Assembly (NCBI GenBank): GCA_031841125.1
Contig: CM063110.1
Coordinates: 50,505,946 to 50,569,945, forward strand
DNA: 64,000 bases
DNA from: Acanthococcus lagerstroemiae
Taxonomy: Eukaryota; Arthropoda; Insecta; Hemiptera; Eriococcidae
Direction: 5' to 3'
In this document: one piece after another, positions 57,219 through 64,000 of the stretch
Position numbering within the stretch: the stretch's first letter is position 1
Layout of the letters: every line of letters begins with the position of its first letter
Notes under the pieces: generated by a model
What the model was told of the DNA's origin: nothing
Databases searched by the model: none
What the model saw: the letters and a program-made list of their open reading frames with translations, nothing else
Translations under genes and position numbers: made by a program

Positions 57219-57545
57219 AGTACTAGAGCACTGCACGAGTACATATGGCATTGAATGATTATGAGTACAAATACTTGTCAGATAAGTGATATGATTACTT
57301 GTTTGCATTATGAACGCGTAATGCATTTCTATATAAATGGGGTAAACCTGACAATTCCTCACAATGTGTACTCGCCACAATGTTGTGATGCCGTTCTGAC
57401 AATTATTATTTGTAATCATGAGGTAAAAGTAATCAGTATTACTTTCTGGAAACAATACAGAGTATATTCGGCATTATTAGATGTTATACTCGGCAATTAT
57501 TTATCCGATTTCTTTTTTACCTACTCGTGCAGTGCTCTACCAAGT
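57219..57545. mobile_element. MITE with AGAGCACTGCACGAGTA ends
   Basis: A perfect 17-bp inverted repeat, AGAGCACTGCACGAGTA at 57225-57241 and its complement at 57522-57538, is preceded by GTACT on the left and followed by ACCAAGTAC on the right. No coding frame; target duplication not clear. Confidence 0.65.
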
Positions 57546-57549
57546 ACCA

Positions 57550-59479
57550 ACTAATATAATTCTCTTAAGGGCAGATATAGAAAATGATCGGGGTACCTAA
57601 ATGAAAAATGTTATAGATAATACATAATAATTCTAGGTCACTATAGACAGATTTAGATATTTTGAGAAGGTATGCCCAGACCCTACTATATCTACTATTA
57701 GTAATTCTATATAACTTATCAAAGGAGAATACTTAATAACTGACTCGTTTAAGAGGTGAGCATACTTATCTACAGTTTGGCAAATATAGGCATAAATACC
57801 GCAATATGGAATATCGAAGGAATTATGTTCAAGTATTTACCAACAGCCCAAGCGCGTACAGCCATACAAAAATTAGACTGATAATATTATTCTATAGCCT
57901 CCGCAGTTGTGGTGGAAACAAAGATGGTACCTCTGTATGAGTTGGCTTTGCTTGTCGCTACATTATCCCTATTGTTTGCTCCCTTGAGGAAAGAATACAA
58001 TTCCTTCAGTAGGCCAAGTTTGCAGCTTTGTCGTATTAATTAGTGCCAAACGGTGCCTAGAATAGGGAGGTTACTAAAAATAAGTTCTCACAAATGGTCG
58101 TTTTTTTGTTGTTTTCAAGTCAGTTTTGTTTAAATTTGGTCGTTTGTGATTTAAAATGGTCGAAATTAGAAGGTATTTATGTTTGATCGTTTTTTCAGTT
58201 TAATTTCTTTTTTTATTTGTAATGATCAAATTTGATCAATTTCTGATTTAAAATAGTCGAAAATATTCATTTTCTGGTCGTTTGCTCTCTAAAATGGTGG
58301 AAAATGAATTGTAGGACCGGGAGTGTACTGATTCACTAATATTATGAAACTGATGGGCCAGGCGGGATTTGCCACAGGTGTCTAAGGAAGTTCCAAAGCA
58401 GCCCAGCTACTACTATCATAGGTTGAAAGAACGTTATTCTTCTTTTCTCCCTCCTAGCATAGTTCCACACTATAAATTTTAAATCTTTTTAAAAAAAATT
58501 AATAAAAAATTATTTGGAAAATAATTATAAAAATTAATTTAAAACTAAAAATTATAACCTAAATTAATTAAATTAAAAAAAAACAATTAATCATGCCAGA
58601 ACTAAGGCTACTCCTGTTATCAATGCCGAGGTAGAAGTGTAATCGTGACCAACAAAGCAGCTTCGAATTTGAGTTGCAAATTTGGAATACAGCTTTGAAC
58701 TCATACATAATTCCCTGGTACAGAGTACAGACCACATGGAAATTGTTTTTGGAATCAAACCTTCATGTTTTCATTCTATAAATTTGAAGAAGAAAAAATT
58801 AGTATTGCCTTCGAATTTGAAAAAAGCTTGAAAAATACTATCTTGAAAGACTACAAGTTCAACATGTTTGGTAAAACTCGTTCAGCTATACATTCTGCTA
58901 CATTCACAACTCTATCTGGCAGTTGTATATCTGAGAAGTAAGAAGTGGTGTAACTCATTTTGAGGTCGCCAGTGTTTCTCTTACTCGGTTTAGTCGCAGT
59001 ACTGCGGCTGAAGAGAATGAGAATATCTTCAAGTGACAGGCGGTTAGCATGCTCGGAATTTCTCGCATTATGGTGGTTAAGAAGACGCCTTTATGTGTTT
59101 TGAAACTGCAGCACATTAGTGTCATTGTTCAAACCACTTTTCCTTCGTACTGAATTTAAGAAACTCTCTTAAGTGGTTTTGCAGCATTTTGTTGGTTAAT
59201 GAAATTTAATCTGATATTTTTCTGGAATTTACAGCGGAACTTCAAAGCTATTATATTCAAAAACCACTTGAATTGAATTTCATTGACTTTCTGTACAGTT
59301 TGATTCAGCAAAAATGCAGTTTCATTTTTGTTGCAAATTTTCGGCTTTTCCGAAACGAGCCTTATTTTATTGCGGTTTCCAACGAGGTTTCTGCACGTTC
59401 CCACCTATCAGCTTTTGACTTTAATGAAGACGTGCTTCCGCGGAGTCCAATTTAGGGTTCCTATCCCTTTCGTAGTCTC
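57550..59479. other. Interval without a recognised gene
   Basis: Between about 58095 and 58310 the words GGTCGTTTG and TTTAAAATRGTCGAAA alternate four times. An extremely AT-rich block at about 58470-58595 has mitochondrial-like composition but contains stops in the frames I checked. No gene recognised. Confidence 0.35.
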
Positions 59480-59960
59480 CGTGACAGGGCGAACTGCTGA
59501 AGGTGGTGCAGTAATCTTACGTCCACATCCATGTAGCTGCTATCTCGAAATGGGTTTACTGTAAGGCGTCAGATGTTGACTTTTCTGTCCCTATATTGAA
59601 ACATGTCTAGCGGATATTTGACCATTATTTCATTTTTTCATGCGAATCTGAATCATTTGCATGACGTTTTCTAGATGTCGAATGTTCTTCAAAGCAAGAC
59701 ATGAGGAATCACGATTATGAATACTTTTTTTGTTGGCACCTCAGTGTTCTGGCAAATACTCGTACTCCGAGAAACACAGCTTTGAGCATTGCTGATTTCG
59801 TGGTTATGTTCCTAATTCTTTTCGATTTAATATCTCTATATTATACACGCTGTATTCATACCTATGTTTATTGGATTGGGTTGGGAATCATCGAAGTAAT
59901 GTCAAGCCTTATTTTTTGCATGTCTCATTCCAAGTTGGGTGACTTTACACAGTTTTTAGC
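59480..59960 (-). pseudogene. LINE C-terminal relic, first of two tandem copies
   Basis: Aligns in the same order with the neighbouring copy at 60049-60640: GCGTCAGATGTTGACTTTTC (59567) with GCGTCAGATGTGGACTTTTC; CTGGCAAATACTC (59750) with the same at 60347; CATTCCAAGTTGGG (59928) with CATTCCCAAGTTGC (60576). Much more decayed than its partner: no long frame survives. Confidence 0.55.
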
Positions 59961-60048
59961 CTCGCCGTTCTTCAGTATGACATGCACAGCATTCTTTTGC
60001 CCCACATTTGATTCCCAGCCCGTTGCTAGCCCGCCGTACAGCAACTGC

Positions 60049-60626
60049 TCATGTAAATGGGGGTGCGGTAGTCTTCTTACGTGGCCAGTCCATGTCAGCT
60101 GATTCCGGACAATGAGGTGTTTCTGTGGCGTCAGATGTGGACTTTTCTGTGACCCTGATATTGGAAATCATATCCTGCCATTTGATTTCCATTATGGCTC
60201 GGAGTTGTCTTTGCTGGAACTTCTTGAGTATTTTGATACGATACGCTTTGTGTAGATAGTCCAAGTTTCATTTCCAGATAGCAGGACAGAGAGAATCACA
60301 GCTTTGTACCTAAACACCTATTTTTGTCTGCAACCTCAAGTCTTTCCTGGCAAATACTCTTTATCTCTCAGCTTGAACACAGCCTTTGAAGCATTGCTGA
60401 TTCGGTGGTATATTTCCATGCCTAATTCTTTCTCACTAATTACAATATTCTCTAGGTAGTTAAAATTATCACCTAGCTGAATTTCACTACTATCTATGTT
60501 TACAGTGAGAGAGGAGTCATGGGAATCATCGCAAGTAATGTTCAACAACTTGATTTTATTTGCATTGATCTCCATTCCCAAGTTGCAGTAGCTTTTTACA
60601 GAGTTGTTTACCATCCCTGTTGACAA
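60049..60626 (-). pseudogene. LINE ORF2 C-terminal relic, second copy
   Basis: Two minus frames carry the protein: YCNLGMEINANKIKLLNITC, LGDNFNYLENIVISEKEL, EIYHRISNASKAVFKLRDKE (60336-60626), then FQQRQLRAIMEIKWQDMISN (60049-60264). The series NLGMxINxxKTKxM ... FxYLGxxI ... INxRIxxAxxAFxxLR ... RxQRQLRxIMxIxWQDxIxN marks the thumb and tail of a widespread LINE group. The middle is frameshifted. Confidence 0.65.
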
Positions 60627-60766
60627 TTATTCCGGATTTATGTCAGATTTATTCCGGATTCTAAATCGACGTCGAGATTAAATCGATATCGTTTCCAGCT
60701 CGAATATTGCTAATTGATCTCGACAAATGACGATATAGAATGTCGACATTGTACGGATATATACTC

Positions 60767-60878
60767 GATATCGACATTGCTATATCGTATCTATATCGAC
60801 AGTGCTATATCGTACCTATATCGACAGGGCTATATCGTATCTATATCGACATTGCTATATCGTACCTATATCGCTGCT
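60767..60878. repeat. 25-bp minisatellite, about 4.5 copies
   Basis: Unit TATATCGACAKTGCTATATC + GTAYC starts at 60767, 60792, 60817, 60842 and 60867 (last copy partial). Units alternate GTATC and GTACC at the 3' end, suggesting a 50-bp higher-order unit. Each unit also contains a short palindrome (CGATATCG or GCTATATC-type). Further CGATAT words lie upstream to 60660. Confidence 0.85.
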
Positions 60879-61075
60879 GAAGTCAAATTTCTATATAGCT
60901 TTTTCGATATAGAATTTTTCGATCTCATTTCTGGGTTGTTTCTATATAGCTATTTTCGATGCTCACGCACACATTCACTATACTGTTCGTTTTCAATAGA
61001 ATTATGTTTTAAATGCTATACTGATATGGGCGTCGCCGGGTGGGGGGAGGGCGGATAATATTAACCCCATTTTTT

Positions 61076-61117
61076 GGGGGGGGGGAGTAAGGAAATAATC
61101 AAAATCCCCCCCCCCCC
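61076..61117. repeat. G10/C12 inverted homopolymers
   Basis: T6G10 at about 61070-61085 faces C12A3 at 61106-61120 across 20 bp, so the block can fold on itself. A further C6 lies at 61203. It could be the core of a G-tract MITE like those at 16216 and 62106. Confidence 0.7.
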
Positions 61118-61528
61118 AAATTCAAATGCAAATTATATTTATACTCGTAGTTATCAAAAATTTGTAAACGAATTAGTATTATGTGATACAGCAATTACCC
61201 CTCCCCCCAAAAATCCAATAATGCCGAGACAAATGTAGGTCAACACGACAAAAAATTACGACCCAAAAAATTTTCCAGTAACGCCTCTGTATACTGACAC
61301 AGTGACAGGGCAGGAATATTGAATTTTTTTGGTACTCAATTTCTTCTACCATTTTGCTGGTATTACATTGAAAAATGGTACACTGAAAAGAACCAAAGTA
61401 CAAATTTAAGTGATAATAAACCTCCATACTGAACAGGGCAAGATCAACATCTAAAAATGTAAACATAACAACATTCGCAAGTTTTTAAAGTTGTGTATGA
61501 AGTATTACAGCAAACAATAATAACAATA

Positions 61529-61530
61529 AC

Positions 61531-61605
<75 letters not shown>
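61529..61605. repeat. (AAT)n microsatellite, about 25 units
   Basis: An uninterrupted AAT/ATT tract. On the minus strand it directly follows the acidic exon candidate and would encode polyisoleucine if translated, so it more likely marks the end of coding sequence or an insertion next to it. Confidence 0.95.
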
Positions 61606-61606
<1 letters not shown>

Positions 61607-61707
61607 TCGTCTTCATCCTCGCTTATTTCGACGTCTTCACCATCGTCACTACCATCCAGGTTCGGCTCCGAAACATCGTTAAACGTGGCATCCAATTCGT
61701 TTCGTAA
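61607..61707 (-). CDS. Candidate acidic exon, unrecognised protein
   Basis: The minus-strand acceptor TATTTTTGTTAG ends at 61708. The frame then reads LRNELDATFNDVSEPNLDGS, DDGEDVEISEDEDD, a strongly acidic, low-complexity stretch. No donor is evident before the ATT microsatellite. It lies about 890 bp downstream of the exon pair at 62.6-62.9 kb on the same strand. That pair ends in phase 2 whereas this exon reads in phase 0, so they cannot join directly without an intermediate exon. Confidence 0.3.
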
Positions 61708-62105
61708 CTAACAAAAATAATATCAAAATTAGCCCTGTGGTAAAGAGATTCTAAATTCTCACAAAATATCCCAAGTTTTCAGTTTCCATTATCAACTTGA
61801 ACTTTTCCTTCCATAATGTAAATCGACCATTATTCAATTGTGTAATTATACGGTATGTGTTTTCAAAATAGCTACTATCGTAAACAATAAAATCGTCGTA
61901 CTAGAAGCAATGCCACTTGACCCATAAAACTGCAATTCTTAGGTGTTGAATGTTTCGGATAGACTATGAAATAACGGATTGTATGGAAAGGGTCCCGTAT
62001 GTCACAAAGTTAGATTCTCAGAATGGGGGTGCCTCAAAATTCTAATAATTGTAATAAACTCTGTAATCATGATTACCCACTGAACCACCACCAACATCAG
62101 AATCA

Positions 62106-62455
62106 TGAGTAGGAGCGTAGCAAAGAGTTTTCATTGGGGTGGGTGGGGGAGGGTAAAATTGTGAAAGTTCCAACTACTCAACTCAAAATTCCTAACTGTA
62201 GTGCCAAAACAAGCTTTTGACTTTCCGGAATTTTGTAACTTCTTAACTCAAAATTCCCCTCTGTGAGCTGGTCAAATAAACTGTCAAAGCCAAAAAAAGT
62301 TTTGACTTGTCGATTTTCCCAACTTGTCGGTGGGACTCTGCTGGTTAAATAAAAAATGTCGAGTGTCCAGATCGTTCGATTTGCCAATTGGCAAGAATTT
62401 GGCCAATTTTTCCAATTCCACTGATTAGGGGACAGCCCCCCCCCTCATTCGTTAC
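62106..62455. mobile_element. G-tract MITE, diverged relative of 16216-16499
   Basis: Same layout as the 16.2-kb hAT-like MITE: GGAGCGTAGC end, G-rich tract, GGTAAAATTGTGAAAGTTCC, CAAAATTCCTAA-type blocks, a TTTTCCCAACT block, AAATAAAAAATG, then a C9 run and GTTACACCTCC. Ends have diverged and no target duplication is readable. It sits between the exon candidates on the minus strand and so would be intronic. Confidence 0.6.
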
Positions 62456-62600
62456 ACCTCCGATTGCAAGAATCAATTCGATATTGCCTCGCAGAATTCT
62501 CATGTAAACTGTCGATCATCCTCACAGAGATATAACCTGGAAAACTTCTTATGAATAGTAAGAAAAGAAATAGTTAATGTACAAATTTATTGGTACTTAC

Positions 62601-62698
62601 TGTGGTTGATACTCGTGATGATCGCTTACACCATAATGAACTTCGACGCTATAATCTTCTATAGCATTATCAACAGTAGAGTTAGTTTGAGCCTTAAT
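62601..62698 (-). CDS. Internal exon of an unrecognised host gene
   Basis: 98 bases with a consensus acceptor (CTGTTTCAG) and donor (GTAAGTACC) on the minus strand. Only one frame is open: IKAQTNSTVDNAIEDYSVEV, HYGVSDHHEYQP, ending with two bases of the next codon (phase 2). The upstream exon at 62819-62867 ends on a codon boundary and continues straight into this frame. The other two frames have early stops, so agreement of frame and splice sites is meaningful. I recognise no domain. Confidence 0.6.
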
Positions 62699-62818
62699 CT
62701 GAAACAGATTGTTAATCATGAATGTCTATAGTTTTGCTTCATAGTAAAATCAAAATTAGGTTTGTTTATGAGTTTGTTGACGATTGAGCATGTTCATTTA
62801 TTGAAAATAAACAGTTAC

Positions 62819-62867
62819 CTGTTCCGCCTTCTGTAAATCGCTCCTAGCTCTCTTCTCCTTACGTGAT
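62819..62867 (-). CDS. Internal exon, partner of 62601-62698
   Basis: 49 bases between the acceptor TTCAATCCTCAG and donor GTAACTG. The frame that matches the next exon reads SRKEKRARSDLQKAEQ, basic then amphipathic, and needs two bases from an upstream exon. The intron to the next exon is 120 bp, a common insect size. An alternative acceptor a little upstream (AATAAG or AAGAG) would add QTRSILR in the same frame. Confidence 0.55.
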
Positions 62868-63005
62868 CTGAGGATTGAACGAGTTTGGCTCTTATTTGTT
62901 TTTTATGTCATTATTGTCAGGAAGTCGATGATGCTTCGGTATGAAATCTCAACAAAGGAAGGAAACACATATTTTACCCGGCAATAAATAGTTTTCTCAT
63001 TATAA

Positions 63006-63257
63006 TAGACGCTGTTAAGCAGAAACGGACCAAGCGACAAAATTTGTTTTTAAGAACACATGATTCAAAGTTCAAGAGCCATATGGGAACTATATGACCT
63101 AGTGTTTACTGATAAGCTTTCTTCAAAATGGGTACGCATTTTTGATTCGGGAACCGTTCCTTACAAAATTCTACTTTTTAAAAGCTCTTTCTAACGATAC
63201 TCATAATTCATTTTGTCAAAAAATGTCGCTTGTTCAGTTTCTGCTTATCAGCGTCCA
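63006..63257. mobile_element. TGGACGCT foldback MITE, second copy, 252 bp
   Basis: TAGACGCTGTTAAGCAGAAA at the left and TTTCTGCTTATCAGCGTCCA at the right. The interior aligns with 41680-41930 at nearly equal length. AAT on both sides may be a 3-bp target duplication. The outer ends have diverged in parallel: the second half of each terminal repeat differs from copy one but still pairs with its own partner. Confidence 0.7.
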
Positions 63258-64000
63258 AATGTACAGTGAATTAGGCTCTTACAAATTATTGCAGATTCTG
63301 TGATAACTCGAAAAAATCAGATATAATTATTTTAGAAGTGATTTTGAGTTTCCATTGTGATTATATATCACCTATATAAGTCCGTCCCATGCTTTACACT
63401 ATGCAGAGAAGGGGGAAGAAGTCCAAAATTTTTCAACTGAGATGAGTCCCGATTTCATAAGAGCGAGCAACGAAAATTGTAATGTTTTTACAAATTTTTG
63501 TCGGAAAAACAGACAACAGTGTCCCAATAAGTCTCACATTTTCCTAGTGGGGGCCATCGACTTTTCATTTTAAGTCAATTTTCAACCTTGTCCTCCAGAT
63601 CTCTGTGTGAATCTACCAGTTAACATACAAGACTCCGCCTTGGAAAATCAGGTGCTTCCTCTGTTGTTTTTCTCAAAACTAGTAAAAATGGACACACCTG
63701 ATCTCGCTAAATTACCACTAAACATTTCTTTACCAGCAATCTGCATTAATGTAAAATCTCAATATAGTGTAGATATGAAATATGAAGACATATAATAAGG
63801 TTACTTACTGCGTATAGTTTCATACAATTGAGTTCCGTCTAGGCGCTGTTTGGAATTGGTCCCTGTCATATTATATTATTTACATATAACAGAGGAGCCA
63901 ATTCCAGCTCCCACAACCTCACTGCAAGGCAACTTGAATTTCTTCAGACGGCCTTCCAATTTGCACAGCAAAAGTGATTGGGGAGAATACCGGTGACATC
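63258..64000. other. Right-end interval, possible further exon
   Basis: On the minus strand 63809-63845 is a 37-base segment with good splice signals (acceptor TTCCAAACAG, donor GTAAGTAAC) and one open frame, RLDGTQLYETIR. It ends in phase 1 and does not join the 62819 exon directly. About 63880-64000 has an open minus frame with KLEGRLKKFKLPC. Both may belong to the same host gene upstream; neither is secure. Confidence 0.25.

Noticed and set aside
61493..61711. 72-codon plus-strand frame with polyisoleucine
   Set aside because: Produced by translating the AAT/ATT microsatellite; the minus strand gives the more plausible acidic exon beside it.

Overview
The window reads as insect-type nuclear DNA, and a hemipteran would fit, but nothing in it fixes the species. 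It is AT-rich and gene-poor. Its protein similarity is almost entirely to decayed arthropod-style transposable elements: non-LTR retrotransposons of several clades, Ty3/Gypsy pieces, mariner/Tc1, hAT and piggyBac-type DNA elements, and tRNA-derived SINEs. There is no bacterial gene structure, operon, rRNA cluster or CRISPR array. Most long open frames are shadows or TE debris with in-frame stops.

Layout. 0-2.5 kb: short-motif arrays, two hairpins and two terminal-inverted-repeat (TIR) elements. 5.6-5.9 kb: a candidate terminal exon of a gustatory-type receptor (minus strand, weak). 8.2-8.6 kb: a Gypsy reverse transcriptase relic. 11.9-16.9 kb: a full-length tRNA-SINE, several TIR elements with target duplications, and LINE scraps. 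19-21.3 kb: chimeric RTE-like LINE pieces and a second SINE family with a perfect 16-bp target duplication. 27.9-30.9 kb: a Gypsy element with both LTRs but with reverse transcriptase, RNase H and the integrase core deleted. 33.4-37.1 kb: an R1-like LINE split by a 973-bp solo-LTR-like insertion. 37.7-42.5 kb: a mariner remnant, a SINE, a piggyBac-type MITE with TTAA, and a palindromic MITE. 45.6 kb: a probable nuclear copy of mitochondrial ND4. 45.8-46.8 kb: a degenerate tandem array split by a SINE. 47.2-48.9 kb: a four-level nest of elements. 50.4-54.0 kb: three more TE coding relics, including a 367-codon open RT frame. 57-61.7 kb: MITE, tandem LINE relics, minisatellite and microsatellite.

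The best evidence for an ordinary host gene is on the minus strand at 62.6-62.9 kb. Two short exons with consensus splice sites share one reading frame across a 120-bp intron, and a third acidic exon may lie at 61.6-61.7 kb. I do not recognise the protein.

The genes do not form a pathway. The biology here is a history of nested insertion, internal deletion and target-site duplication, much of it readable to the base. Unless stated otherwise, family assignments rest on motif recognition by eye, not on database searches.
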